From Cunninghamia lanceolata (taxonomy: Eukaryota > Streptophyta > Pinopsida > Cupressales > Cupressaceae): a stretch of DNA of 64,000 bases. Each line of letters opens with the position of its first letter. The stretch's first letter is position 1. The stretch covers positions 1,178,001 through 1,242,000 of the forward strand of contig BSBN01001753.1 of NCBI GenBank assembly GCA_027924645.1. The letters run 5' to 3'. This document shows, piece by piece, positions 22,478-36,420 of this stretch. Both the position numbers and the translations under genes were made by a program. Below the pieces are notes generated by a model. It was not told where the DNA came from and did not search any database. It was given only the letters and a program-made list of their open reading frames with translations.

Positions 22478-24232
22478 ATGTATATTCACTCCACTCTTTA
22501 TCGTGTCAAGTATTGCTTCATAGTCAAACTCGTGAACTTTCCACAAGTTCTTATTTTGTGGTTTACCCTCATATTTGATCAATTAAACATTTGATGCAAC
22601 AAGGTTAGAATAATGAATAATTATCCTATATTTGTCAAAGTCCTTGAATAACCACACATTGGAATTCTTCATTCGGTACCTTCTAATACATGTTCCAGTA
22701 ACAACCACAGACCCCAAATGATACTTAATGTCTTCTCCATCTATGATAGGAGCTTTCAATTTCTTTTTTACCTTAACATAATGACACATGTAATAATATG
22801 TTCCTTCTTCATTATCTTCATCTACAATAACTACATAAAAATGTCTTGCATTGAATTGTACCAAAAAGTTTAATTCAATAAATAATACAAAAACACTTCA
22901 TAATGAGGTATAATATTAATTTTAATTAAATATCACATCTATAATACCTAGTTGCACTAGATTTTATATATGATCAAAGCCAACTAATGATTTCATCTCT
23001 GTGAGTTGTAGTGCTTATGGAGGTCAATACATATCAAATGGACCTAAATTTCTAGAACATCATTTATCGACCCACTCTTTTGAATCACATTCATTCCAAG
23101 AAAAAATTATATGTGAAGAACAAAAGCATCCATCTACCTCATATATAGTCCATGAACCTACATTTCAGCTTCTAAAATAGTGGAACTCGCTTGGTCCTAT
23201 TACTGTACAACAATCTTCATATTTTACAATGTTAGTTTCATCTACCAACTAAAAAAATCTACAAACTATAAACTTACCTTCATTACCTAGACCCATTGTT
23301 GAGTTACACCATTTGATGATGGATGTTGCATCTGTCAACTTCACACCATCTTTGTATGTCAGCTATTCTCATGCTAATGCTCTTTTAATAATGCTCCTAC
23401 ACCATCATGCTGCCCCTTTCCATGCTTGACCTTAGATAAATTCTAAATATGTTAAATACCACTCATCTAGTATGTATCCTACTCACCAATAGAACATCTA
23501 TTAATTCTTGAATTGTTATGCATAATTATTTAACCATATGATGTGTTGACTAAATATGATGTTTCTGTTATTCAAAATATTATAGAACATCTCAAATCTA
23601 CCTTGCATGAACTCTATAGAATGTGTACGATTGTTACTAATATAAAAATGATACTCCCTTAAGATCTTTTTGTATTTCTCTATATTGTTAGCTGCATGAA
23701 TGACTTTTATATACACAAATATGATAACCTAAATTGGGGGTGTAGTACTATGATTGGACTTCACTTTATGTTTGTAGTGTATAGTTATCTATAGAATCTA
23801 GATAACTGATACGATTGTATGAAGAGGAAATGTGTCCTTGCATAACTTGAATTGATCATCTAACAATTGAGATCTATGTGCATGTCTTGCATACTCATAC
23901 ACTATCTTCTCTTGAAAGATAGTTATAAGTTCTAATATTCTTATTTCCTTACTCACTAATTCACACCTCTTGGTCTCTTTACCATCTTTAAAAGTGTATG
24001 TCATTGACTTATATTTTTTAAAACTTAATAGTTCATTTGCAATTGCATGTGTATTCTCTTTGTGTAAATAATTTTTTAAATGTTGTAAACCACCACAACT
24101 ATCAAAAGTTCCATCTAAACAGGTAAGTGCATGGAAATGGGGGACAAAAATAGGGTCAAAAGAGGCGACATTTTTCCTAAAATCAATTAAACCTAAACTT
24201 GGATGAGTAATTTGAGATGCATACACTCAAAA
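22478..24232 (-). pseudogene. Transposase-like pseudogene, unit 1
   Basis: Minus-strand coding-like sequence spread over several frames. In order: a 142-codon open part (24226-23798) with the phrase ALTCLDGTFDSCGG and ending QLLDDQFKLC; a broken stretch with ENYTLQT and EVQS; an open part (23716-23516) with IHAANNIEKY; a QFKN phrase; KHGKGQHDG (23427-23401) followed by VGALLK; and a C-terminal 93-codon part (22864-22583) with VDEDNEEGTYYYM and KLKAPIIDGED. The set of ENY...EVQS, a DN-x-x-QFK-type phrase and HGKG-x-x-DG recalls an uncharacterised DDE/RNase H-fold transposase-like family found in many eukaryotes. That link is from memory and untested. Stops and frame changes make it non-functional. 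Confidence 0.5.
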
Positions 24233-25054
24233 TTTGAAGATACGACAAGAAAAAGATTTTTCGTACTCTAAATCTAGTTTCTAAACTACTAAAGTTTTAA
24301 AAAATGGTTAAGATTATGAGGGTAAAATGTTGTGTGCACACAAAAGTGTTCCTATTTTTCTCACTAAAATATAACAATGTCCAGTGTTGCACCCCCTATG
24401 CTTTTTGCATTCAATTGATATTTTTTAAAATGGTTGGTAGAAATATGGTTTAAAGAGTGCATTTGGTTCGTGTGTTCCAATGGTACTTCTAAGTTATTGT
24501 TATTGATTTCTCATATGTTAGATTGGTAATACTTATGTGTCACTGTGTAAATCATAGGTCATCCATCGAAACATTTAACTATACAATTGATGTAAAGAAG
24601 CACAAACATATCTTGATTTCTTGATTTGAACGTGCCCATATAACCTATATCTTCGTGTGTTGAGATATATGTGTTATCCTTCTTTCATCATTGTTGCATG
24701 TTAAAACATATATTATGAAAATGATCATATAAGTTCAGGAACGTAGTTTCTAGATTCTATGGTGAAATCCCCTCATAATTTGTACTAAGTTTGTGAAATC
24801 CCAGGTGGAATTCATGTGTATGCCACTAGAGTTTCTATAATTCTTTTTCCTTTAATTTTCCTTTTTATCCTTTTTGTACTTTTAGGTTAAAAGTACTTAA
24901 AAACCTTTAAAACCCCCATCATACGAGGGGGCTACCCCTCTCAAACGCAGAGGAAAGTTGTTAGTCTAGTAATAGCTTATCCAACTGTTGGGACATTTGC
25001 CATTACTTGTTGGGCGGGTCACTTTAAAATTTGTAGTGACAAATCTATTTACCA

Positions 25055-26108
25055 ACAAACCCATAAAGATGAATGATAAATGTTGAATGTGAACCCTAAA
25101 CCCTAATTAGTAAACCCTAAGCCTTGATCCTTGAACCATGAACACTAAACACTAGACAATAAATTTTGAATGACAAATGTTGTAACCTAGGCTTTAAACC
25201 CTAAACCTTGAATACGTTCGATCCCTAGGTTACAAGTTTAAAGTCAAGATGGTTAAGTTTTTAGCCATAGACTTGAGCACTAAATTTAATTTACCTAAAC
25301 CCTAACTACCAAATAATGAATGCTCAACATTGGACCAAGAACCTAGAACCCTAAACTTTGAAACATAAACCTTAGATGAACCTTGAACTCTAAACCCTAA
25401 ACCCTAAAGGTTGAACCTTAGGCATTGACCCTTTAACCCTAAACAATGAACCTTAGCACTTAACCCAATACATAGACAACTAAATTTTAATGATAAATGA
25501 TGATCACTAAATATAGACCAATAAATCTTATTCACTTCAAATTGAAAATTAAACCTCAAATGTGAAAATTAAACCCATAATGTTGAACACTAAATCTTAA
25601 ACATTGAATGATAAATGTTGAATCCTATATTCCAAACATCGAACACTATATATTGAATGCTAAACTTTAAATTATCAATGCTAAATGTTGAAACATTATC
25701 CTTGAACGGTATACCTTAACCATTGATCCCTAAGCCATAAGACCAAAGTCCTAATACCTAAGTAATGAGCCTAGGGTTATGAAGCCTAAAAATTGAGCCC
25801 TAAACTTGAACACTAAACCCTTAATACTAAATGATGATTGCTAAACTTTCAACCAAGAACCCTAAACCCTAAACCTTGAATCCTAAACTATATACCTAAA
25901 ACTCTAAACAATAACCCCTAAAGATTGAACACTATTCCTTGATCCTTGAACCCTTAACAATGAACCTAAATGTTAGACCATGTAAACAAACAACTAAACT
26001 TTAACACTAAACAATGAGCATTAGACACATACCACCAAATCTCAATGTTAAACATTGAGTGTTGATCCCTTAAGGTTGAAAGTTAAACTCACTGTTAATG
26101 GTTTAAGA
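25055..26108. repeat. Degenerate CCCTAAA-like region, unit 2
   Basis: Counterpart of 21070-22122 with B-type differences, such as CCCTTAATACTAAATG in place of CCCTAAATACTAAATG. Confidence 0.75.
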
Positions 26109-26230
26109 ATAGAGGGAGAGAGAGGGAGAGAGAGTGGGGGAGATAGAGAGAGAGGGAGGGAGGGGAAGAGGAAGAGGGAGGGAGTATGAGGGAGAGGGAC
26201 ATAGAAGGAGAGAGATGGTGGGGTAGAGAG
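26109..26230. repeat. GA-rich microsatellite, unit 2
   Basis: Counterpart of the unit 1 tract, with a GTATGAGG interruption near 26183. Confidence 0.9.
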
Positions 26231-26464
26231 TAAATATTGTCAAAGATTCTCTTTGATTCAAGATTATGAAATTATCTACTACTAACACCAACCACGAGAA
26301 GATGAAATCTTATTTCGCACCACTAAGCTAAATTAATATCATTAATAGTAATAAATAAATAAAATAAAGGAAAAATTAGTCAAACCAAAAAGCTTAATAA
26401 CTTGATAATATACTTACTAACTACGAAACTTATGTATCATTCAACCAATTCAATCAAATAAACT

Positions 26465-28220
26465 ATGTATATTCACTCCACTCTTTATCGTGTCAAGTAT
26501 TGCTTCATAGTCAAACTCGTGAACTTTCCACAAGTTCTTATTTTGTGGTTTACCCTCATATTTGATCAATTAAACATTTGATGCAACAAGGTTAGAATAA
26601 TGAATAATTATCCTATATTTGTCAAAGTCCTTGAATAACAACACATTGGAATTCTTCATTGGGTACCTTCTAATACATGTTCTAGTAACAACCACAGACT
26701 CCAAATGATACTTAACGTCTTCTCCATCTATGATAGGAGCTTTCAATTTCTTTTTTATCTTAACATAATGACACATGTAATAATATGTTCCTTCTTCATT
26801 ATCTTCATCTGCAATAACTACATAAAAATGTCTTAAATTGAATTGTACCAAAAAGTTTAATTCAATAAATAATACAAAAACACTTCATAACGAAGTATAA
26901 TATTAATTTTAATTAAATATCACATCTATAATACCTAGTTGCACTACATTTTATATATGATCAAAGCCAACTAATGATTTCATCTCTATGAGTTGTAGTG
27001 TTTAGGGAGGTCAATACATATCAAATGGACTTAAATTTCTAGAACATCATTTATCGACCCACTCTTTTGAATCACATTCATTCCAAGAAAAAATTATATG
27101 TGAAGAACAAAAGCATACCATCTACCTCATATATAGTCCATGAACCTACATTTCAGCTTCTAAAATAGTGGAACTCGCTTGGTCCTATTACTGTACAATA
27201 ATCTTCATATTTTACAATGTTAGTTTCATCTACCAACTAAAAAAATCTACAAACTATAAACTTACCTTCATTACCTAGACCCATTGTTGAGTTACACCAT
27301 TCGATGATGGATGTTGCATCTGTCAACTTCACACCATCTTTGTATGTCAAATATTCTCATGCTAATGCTCTTTTAATAATGCTCCTACACCATCATGCTG
27401 CCCCTTTCCATGCTTGACCTTAGATAAATTCTAAATATGTTAAATACCACTCATCTAGTATGTATCCTACTCACCAATAGAACATCTGTTAATTCTTGAA
27501 TTGTTATGTATAATTATTTGACCATATGATGTGTTGACTAAATATGATGTTTCTGCTATTCAAAATATTATAGAACATCTCAAATCTACCTTGCATGAAA
27601 TCTATAGAATGTGTATGATTGTTACTAATATAAAAATGATACTCCCTTAAGATCTTTTTGTATTTCTCTATATTGTTAGCTGCATGAATGAGTTTTATAT
27701 ACACAAATATGATAACCTAAATTGGGGGTGTAGTACTATGATTAGACTTCACTCTATGTTTGTAGTGTATAGTTCTCTATAGAATCTAGATAACTGATAT
27801 GATTGTATGAAGAGGAAATGTGTCCTTGCATAACTTGAATTGATCATCTAACAATTGAGATCTATGTGCATGTCTTGCATACTCATACACTATCTTCTCT
27901 TGAAAGATAGTTATAAGTTCTAATATTCTTATTTCCATACTCACTAATTCACACCTCTTGGTCTCTTTACCATCTTTAAAAGTGTATGTCATTGACTTAT
28001 ATTTTTTAAAACTTAATAGTTCATTTGCAATTGCAAGTGTATTCTCTTTGTGTACATAATTTTTTAAATGTTGTAAACCACCACAACTATCAAAAGTTCC
28101 ATCTAAACAGGTAAGTACATGGAAATGGGGGACAAAATTGGGGTCAAAAGAGGCCACATTTTTCCTAAAATCAATTAAACCTAAACTTGGATGAGTAATT
28201 TGAGATGCATACACTCAAAA
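26465..28220 (-). pseudogene. Transposase-like pseudogene, unit 2
   Basis: Same order of parts as unit 1: open parts at 28214-27786 and 27704-27504, and a C-terminal part at 26851-26570. B-type changes include VLLFKDFDKY where unit 1 has VWLFKDFDKY. Confidence 0.5.
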
Positions 28221-29042
28221 TTTGAAGATACGACAAGAAAAAGATTTTTTGTACTCTAAATCTAGTTTCTAAACTACTAAAGTTTTAAAAAATGGTTAAC
28301 ATTACAAGGGTAAAATGTTGTGTGCACACAAAAGTGTTCCTATTTTTCTCACTAAAATATAACAATGTCCAGTGTTGCACCCCCTATTTTTTTTGCATTC
28401 AATTGATATTTTTTAAAATGGTTGGTAGAAATATGGTTTAAAGAGTGCATTTGGTTCATGTGTTCCAATGGTACTTCTAAGTTATTGTTATTGATTTCTC
28501 ATATGTTAGATTGGTAATACTTATGTGTCACTATGTAAATCATAGGTCATCCATCGAAACATTTATCTATACAATTGATGTAAAGAAGCACAAACATATC
28601 TTGGTTTCTTGATTTGAACGTGCCCATATAACCTATATCTTCGTGTGTTGAGATCTATGTGTTATCCTTCTTTCATCATTGTTGCATGTTAAAACATATA
28701 TTATGAAAATCATCATATAAGTTCAGGAACGTAGTTTCTAGATTCTATGGTGAAATCCCCTCATAATTTGTACTAAGTTCGTCAAATCCCAGGTCAAATT
28801 CATGTGTATGCCACTAGGGTTTCTATAATTCTTTTTCCTTCAGTTTTCCTTTTTATCCTTTTTGTACTTTTAGGTTAAAAGTACACAAAAACCTTAAAAA
28901 CCCCCATCATACGAGGAAGCCACCCCTCTCAAATGCAGAGGAAAGTTGTTAGTCCAGTAATAGCTTATCCAATTGTTGGGACATTTGTCACTACCTGTTG
29001 GGCGGATCACTTTGAAATTTGTAGTGACAAATCTGTTTACCA

Positions 29043-30102
29043 ACAAACCCATAAAGATGAATGATAAATGTTGAATGTGAACCCTAAACCCTAATTGGTC
29101 AACCCTAAGCCTTGACCCTTGAACCATGAACACTAAACACTAGACAATAAATTTTGAATGATAAATGTTGTAACTTAGGCTCTAAACCCTAAACCTTGAA
29201 TACGTTCGATCCCTAGGTTACAAGTTTAAAGTCAAGATGGTTAAGTTTTTAGCCATAGCCTTGAGCACTAAATTTAGTTTACCTAAACCCTAACTACCAA
29301 ATAATGAATGCTCAACATTGGACCAAGAACCTAGAACCCTAAACCTTGAAACATAAACCTTAGATGAACCTTGAACTCTAAACCCTAAACCCTAAAGGTT
29401 GAACCTTAGGCATTGAACCTATAACCCTAAACAATGAACCCTAGCACTTCATCCAATACATAGACAACTAAATTTTAATGATAAATGATGATCACTAAAT
29501 ATAGACCAATAAGTCTTATTCACTTCAAATTGAAAAGTAAACCTCAATTGTGAAAATTAAACCGATAATGTTGAACACTAAATCTTAAACATTGAATGAT
29601 GAATGTTGAATCCTAAATGCCAAACATTGGACACTATATATTGAATGTTAAACCTTAAATTATCAATGATAAATTTTGAAACATTATCCTTGAATGGTAT
29701 ACCTTAACCATTGAGCCCTAAACCATAAGACCAAAGTCCTAATACCTAAGTAATGAGCCTAGGGTTATGAAGCCTAATAATTAAGCCCTAAACTTGAACA
29801 CTAAACAATAAATATTAAATGATGAATGCTAAACTTTCAACCAAGAACCCTAAACCCTAAACCCTAAACCTTGAAACCTAAACTATATACCTAAAACTCT
29901 AAACAATAACCCCTAAAGATTGAACACTATTCCTTGATCATTGAACCCTTAACAATGAACCTTAATGTTAAACCATGTAAACAAATAACTAAACTTGAAC
30001 ACTAAACAATGAGCATTAGACACATACCACCAAATCTCAATGTTAAACATTGAGTGTTGATCCTTTAAGGTTGAAAGTTAAACTCATTGTTAATGGTTCA
30101 AG
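29043..30102. repeat. Degenerate CCCTAAA-like region, unit 3
   Basis: Counterpart of unit 1. It has one extra CCCTAAA near 29850, giving three consecutive copies there instead of two. Confidence 0.75.
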
Positions 30103-30238
30103 AATAGAGGGAGAGAGAGGGAGAGAGAGTGGGGGAGATAGAGAGAGAGAGAGAGGGAGGGAGAGGAAGAGGAAGAGGAAGAGGGAGGCAGGGAGAGGGA
30201 GAGGGACATAGAAGCAGAGAGATGGTGGGGTAGAGAGT
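30103..30238. repeat. GA-rich microsatellite, unit 3
   Basis: Counterpart, the longest of the five, with an expanded GAGGAA run near 30165-30185. Confidence 0.9.
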
Positions 30239-30469
30239 AAATATTGTCAAAGATTCTCTTTGATTCAAGATTATGAAATTATCTACTAATGACACCAACC
30301 ATGAGAAGGTGGAAGCTTATTTGGCACCACTAACCTAAATTAATATCATTAATAGTAATAAATAAATAAAATAAAGGAAAAATTAGTCAAACCAAAAAAT
30401 TTAAGAACTTGATAATATACTTACTAACGACGAAACTTATGTATCATTCGACCAATTCAATCAAATGAA

Positions 30470-32208
30470 CTATGTATATTCACTCCACTCTTTATCGTGT
30501 CAAGTATTGCTTCATAGTCAAACTCGTGAACTTTCCACAAGTTCTTATTTTGTGGTTTATCCTCATATTTGATCAATTAAACATTTGATGCAACAAGGTT
30601 AGAATAATGAATAATTATCCTATATTTGTCAATGTCCTTGAATAACCACACATTGGAATTCTTCATTCGGTACCTTTAACCACAGACCCCAAATGATACT
30701 TAATGTCTTCTCCATCTATGATAGGAGCTTTAAATTTCTTTTTTAGCTTAACATAATGACATATGTAATAATATGTTCCTTCTTCATTATCTTCATCAGC
30801 AATAACTACATTAAAATATCTTGCATTGAATTGTACCAAAAAGTTTAATTCAATAAATAATACAAAAACACTTCATAATGAGGTATAATATTAATTTTAA
30901 TTAAATATCACATCTATAATACCTAGTTGCACTAGATTTTATATATGATCAAAGACAACTAATGATTTCATCTCTATGAGTTGTAGTGCTTATGGAGGTT
31001 AATACATATGAAATGGACTTAAATTTATAGAACATCATTTATCGACCCACTCTTTTGAATCACATTCATTCCAAGAAAAAATTATATGTGAAGAACAAAA
31101 GCATACCATCTACCTCATATATAGTCCATGAACCTACATTTCAGCTTCTAAAATAGTGGAACTCACTTGGTCCTATTACTGTACAACAATCTTCATATTT
31201 TACAATGTTAGTTTCATCTACCAACTAAAAAAATCTACAAACTATAAACTTACCTTCATTACCTAGACCCGTTGTTGAATTACACCATTCGATGATGGAT
31301 GTTGCATCTGTCAACTTCACACCATCTTTGTACGTCAAATATTCTCATGCTAATGCTCTTTTAATAATGCTCTTACACCATCATGCTCCCCTTTTCCATG
31401 CTCGGCCTTAGATAAATTCTAAATATGTTAAATACCATTCATCTAGTATGTATTCTACTCAACAATAGAAGATTTGTTAATTCTTGAATTGTTATGTATA
31501 ATTATTTGGCCATATGATGTGTTGACTAAATATGATGTTTCTTCTATTCAAAATATTATAGAACATCTCAAATCTACCTTGCATGAACTCTATAGAATGT
31601 GTACAATTGTTACTAATATAAAAATGATACTCCCTTAAGATCTCTTTGTATTTCTCTATATTGTTAGCTGCATGAATGAGTTTTATATACACAAATATGA
31701 TAACATAAATTGGGGGTGTAGTACTATGATTGGACTTCACTCTATGTTTGAAGTGTATAGTTATCTATAGAATCTAGATAACTGATACGATTTTATGAAG
31801 ATGAAATGTGTCCTTGCATAACTTGAATTGATCATCTAACAATTGAGATCTATGTGCATGTCTTGCATACTCATACACTATCTTCTCTTGAAAGATAGCC
31901 ATAAGTTCTAATATTCTTATTTCCTTACACACTAATTCACAACTCTTGGTCTCTTTACCATCTTTAAAAGTGTATGTCATTGACTTATATTTTTTAAAAC
32001 TTAATAGTTCATTTGCAATTGCATGTGTATTCTCTTTGTGTACATAATTTTTTAAATGTTGTAAACCACCACAACTATCAAAAGTTCCATCTAAACAGGT
32101 AAGTGCATTGAAATGGGGGAGAAAAAGGGGGTCAAAAGAGGCCACATTTTTCCTAAAATCAGTTAAACCTAAACTTGGATGAGTAATTTGAGATGCATAC
32201 ACTCAAAA
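30470..32208 (-). pseudogene. Transposase-like pseudogene, unit 3
   Basis: Open parts at 32202-31774 and 31740-31492 match the other units. The C-terminal part is broken by the ~20-bp deletion near 30676. The most decayed copy at that end. Confidence 0.5.
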
Positions 32209-33029
32209 TTTGAAGATATGACAAGAAAAAGATTTTTCGTACTCTAAATCTAGTTTCTAAACTACTAAAGTTTTAAAAAATGGTTAAGATTACGAGGGTA
32301 AACTTTTGCGTGCACACAAAAGTGTTCCTATTTTTCTCACTAAAATATAACAATGTCTAGTGTGCACCCCCTATTTTTTTTTCATTCAATTGATATTTTT
32401 TAAAATGGTTGGTAGAAATATGGTTTAAAGAGTGCATTTGGTTCATGTGTTCCAATGGTACTTCTAAGTTATTGTTATTGATTTCTCATATGTTAGATTG
32501 GTAATACTTATGTGTCACTGTGTAGATCATAGGTCATCCATTCAAACATTTAACTATACAATTGATGTAAAGAAGCACAAACATATCTTGGTTTCTTGAT
32601 TTGAACGTGCCCATATAGCCTATCTCTTCGTGTGTTGAGATCTATGTGTTATCCTTCTTTCATAATTGTTGCATGTTAAAACATATAGTATGAAAATCAT
32701 CATATAAGTTCAGGAACGTAGTTTCTAGATTCTATGGTGAAGTTCCCTCATAATTTGTACTAAGTTTGTGAAATCCCAGTTGGAATTCATGTGTATGCCA
32801 CTAGGGTTTCTATAATTCTTTTTCCTTTAATTTTCCTTTTTATCCTTTTTGTACTTTTAGGTTAAAAGTGCACAAAAACCTTAAAAACCCCCATCATACG
32901 AGGGGGCTACCACTCTCAAACACAGAGGAAAGTTGTTATTCTAGTAATAGCTTATCCAACTGTTGGGACATTTGCCACTACCTGTTGGGCCGGTCACTTT
33001 GAAATTTGTAGTGACAAATCTATTTACCA

Positions 33030-34082
33030 ACAAATCCATAAAGATGAATGATAAATGTTGAATGTGAACCCTAAACCCTAATTGGTAAACCCTAAGCCTT
33101 GACCCTTGAACCATGAACTCTAAACATTAGACAACAAATTTTGAATGACAAATGTTGTTACCTAGGCTCTAAACCCTAAACCTTCAATATGTTTGATCCC
33201 TAGGTTACAAGTTTAAAGTCAAGATGGTTAAGTTTTTAGCCATAGCCTTGAGCACTAAATTTAATTTACCTAAACCCTAACTACCAAATAATGAATTCTC
33301 AACATTGGACCAAGAACCTAGAACCCTAAACCTTGAAACATAAACCTTAGATGAACCTTGAACTCTAAACCCTAAACCCTAAAGGTTGAACCTTAGGCAT
33401 TGACCATTTAACCCTAAACAATGAACCTTAGCACTTAACCCAATACATAGACAACTAAATTTTAATGATAAATGATGATCACTAAATATAGACCAATAAA
33501 TCTTATTCACTTCAAATTGAAAATTAAACCTCAAATGTGAAAATTAAACCCATAATGTTGAACACTAAATCTTAAACATTGAATGATGAATGTTGAATCC
33601 CAAATGCCAAACATAGAACACTATATATTGAATGCTAAACCTTAAATTATCAATGATAAATGTTGAAACATTATCCTTGAATAGTATACCTTAACCATTG
33701 ATCCCTAAGCCATAAGACCAAAGTCCTAATACCTAAGTAATGAGCCTAGGGTTATGAAGCCTAAAAATTGAGCCCTATACTTGAACACTAAACCCTTAAT
33801 ACTAAATGATGAATGATAAACTTTCAACCAATAACCCTAAACCCTAAACCTTGAATCCTAAACTATATACCTAAAACTCTAAATAGTAACCCCTAAAGAT
33901 TGAACACTATTCCTTTATCCTTGAACCCTTAACAATGAACCTAAATGTTAGACCATGTAAACAAACAACTAAACTTTAACACTAAACAGTGAGAATTAGA
34001 CAAATACCACCAAATCTCAATGTTAAATATTGAGTGTTGATCCCTTAAGGTTGAAAGTTAAACTCATTGTTAGTGGTTCAAG
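33030..34082. repeat. Degenerate CCCTAAA-like region, unit 4
   Basis: Counterpart with B-type differences; near-identical to the unit 2 region in diagnostic positions. Confidence 0.75.
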
Positions 34083-34213
34083 AATAGAGGGAGAGAGAGG
34101 GAGAGAGAGTGGGGGAGATAGAGAGAGAGAGGGAGGGAGAGGGAGAGGAAGAGGAAGAGGGAGGGAGTGAGAGGGAGAGGGACATAGAAGGAGAGAGATG
34201 GTGGGGTAGAGAG
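34083..34213. repeat. GA-rich microsatellite, unit 4
   Basis: Counterpart with a GAGTGAGAGG interruption near 34165. Confidence 0.9.
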
Positions 34214-34449
34214 TAAATATTGTCAAAGATTCTCTTTGATTCAAGATTATGAAATTATCTACTACTAACACCAACCATGAGAAGATGAAATCTTATTTCA
34301 CACCACTAAGCTAAATTAATATCATTAATAGTAATAAATAAATAAAATAAAGGAAAAATTAGTCAAACCAAAAAACTTAATAACTTGATAATATACTTAC
34401 TAACTACGAAACTTATGTATCATTCAACCAATTCCATCAAATAAACTAT

Positions 34450-36194
34450 GTATATTCACTCCACTCTTTATCGTGTCAGGTATTGCTTCATAGTCAAACT
34501 CGTGAACTTTCCACAAGTTCTTATTTTGTGGTTTACCCTCATATTTGATCAATTAAACATTTGATGCAACAAGGTTAGAATAATGAATAATTATCCTATA
34601 TTTGTCAAAGTCCTTGAATAACAACACATTGGAATTCTTCATTGGGTACCTTCTAATACATGTTCTAGTAACAACCACAGACTCCAAATGATACTTAACG
34701 TCTTCTCCATCTATGATAGGAGCTTTCAATTTCTTTTTTATCTTAACATAATGACACATGTAATAATATGTTCCTTCTTCATTATCTTCATCTGCAATAA
34801 CTACATAAAAATGTCTTGCATTGAATTGTACCAAAAAGTTTAATTCAATAAATAATACAAAAACACTTCATAATGAGGTATAATATTAATTTTAATTAAA
34901 TATCACATCTATAATACCTAGTTGCACTATATTTTATATATGATCAAAGCCAACTAATGATTTCATCTCTATGAGGTGCAGTGCTTATGGAGGTCAATAC
35001 ATATCAAATGGACTTAAATTTCTAGAACATCATTTATCGACCCACTCTTTTGAATCACATTCATTCCAAGAAAAAATTATATGTGAAGAACAAAAGCATA
35101 CCATCTACCTCATATATAGTCCATGAACCTACATTTCAGCTTCTAAAATAGTGGAACTCGCTTGGTCCTATTACTGTACAACAATCTTCATATTTTACAA
35201 TGTTAGTTTCATCTACCAACTAAAAAAATCTACAAACTATAAAATTACCTTCATTACCTAGACCCATTGTTGAGTAACACCATTTGATGATGGATGTTGC
35301 ATATGTCAACTTCACACCATCTTTGTACGTCAAATATTCTCATGCTAATGCTCTTTTAATAATGCTCCTACACCATCATGCTCCCCCTTTCCATGCTCGA
35401 CCTTAGATAAATTCTAAATATGTTAAATACCACTCATCTAGTATGTATCCTACTCACCTATAGAACATCTGTTAATTCTTGAATTGTTATGTATAATTAT
35501 TTGACCATATGATGTGTTGACCAAATATGATGTTTCTGCTATTCAAAATATTATAGAAAATCTCAAATCTACCTTGCATGAACTCTATAGAATGTGTACG
35601 ATTGTTACTAATATAAAAATGATACTCCCTTAAGATCTTTTTGTATTTCTCTATATTGTTAGCTACATGAATGAGTTTTATATACACAAATATGATAACC
35701 TAAATGGGGGTGTAGTACTATGATTGGATTTCACTCTATGTTTGTAGTGTATAGTTCTCTATAGAATCTAGATAACTGATACGATTTTATGAAGAGGAAA
35801 TGTGTCCTTGCATAACTTGAATTGATCATCTAACAATTAAGATCTATGTGCATGTCTTGCATACTCATACACTATCTTCTCTTGAAAGATAGCTATAAGT
35901 TCTAATATTCTTATTTCCTTACTAACTAATTCACACCTCTTGGTCTATTTACCATCTTTAAAAGTGTATGTCATTGACTTATATTTTTTCAAACCTAATA
36001 GTTCATTTGTAATTGCATGTGTATTCTCTTTGTGTACATAATTGTTTAAATTTTGTAAACCACCACAACTATCAAAAGTTCCATCTAAATAGGTAAGTGC
36101 ATGGAAATGGGGGACAAAAAGGGGGTCAAAAGAGACCAACTTTTTCCTAAAATCAATTAAACCTAAACTTGGATGAGTAATTTGAGATGCATAC
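34450..36194 (-). pseudogene. Transposase-like pseudogene, unit 4
   Basis: The N-terminal part is shortened: a stop interrupts it so that only 36139-35945 stays open. The middle (35687-35487) and C-terminal (34834-34553) parts remain. The C-terminal protein matches unit 2 almost exactly. Confidence 0.5.
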
Positions 36195-36420
36195 TCTCAA
36201 AATTTGAAGATACGACAAGAAAAAGATTTTTCGTACTCTAAATCTAGTTTCTAAACTACTAACGTTTTAAAAAATGGTTAAGATTACAAGGGTAAAATGT
36301 TGTGTGCACACAAAAGTGTTCCTATTTTTATCACTAAAATATAACAATGTCCAATGTTGCACCCCCTATTTTTTTTGCATTCAATTGACTTTTTTTAAAA
36401 TGGTTGGTAGAAATATGGTT

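Larger units (their letters stand above)
20466..24450. repeat. Array unit 1 (type A)
   Basis: Its head is continuous with the LTR of PPR-LTR copy 2, so this is the founder-side unit. At the left boundary the join word reads TAAGAGTG, one A shorter than the internal joins. It carries A-type variants: GAAGGTGGAAGC after the GA tract and AACTTGAACAC before it. Confidence 0.85.
24451..28438. repeat. Array unit 2 (type B)
   Basis: Starts with the TAAAGAGTG join. It carries B-type variants: GAAGATGAAATC after the GA tract, AACTTTAACAC before it, and AACAACACATTGG in the pseudogene. Confidence 0.85.
28439..32425. repeat. Array unit 3 (type A)
   Basis: A-type variants as in unit 1. A deletion of about 20 bp near 30676 removes the CTAATACATGTTCCAGTAACA-type stretch and closes the open frame seen there in the other units. 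Confidence 0.85.
32426..36420. repeat. Array unit 4 (type B)
   Basis: B-type variants through the GA tract and start of the pseudogene. Over about the last 1.1 kb it shares private variants with unit 5 (for example TAACAATTAAGATC and ATAGAAAATCTC). Confidence 0.85.

Noticed and set aside
23249..23277. Intron in the transposase-like pseudogene (GTAAGTTT...TTTTTTTAG)
   Set aside because: Splice-like ends are present, but the gap would be only about 29 nt, too short for a plant intron; it may be a shrunken relic.
20466..36420. CRISPR-like or prokaryotic repeat array
   Set aside because: Units are about 4 kb with no short repeat-spacer pattern, and the content is plant transposon sequence.
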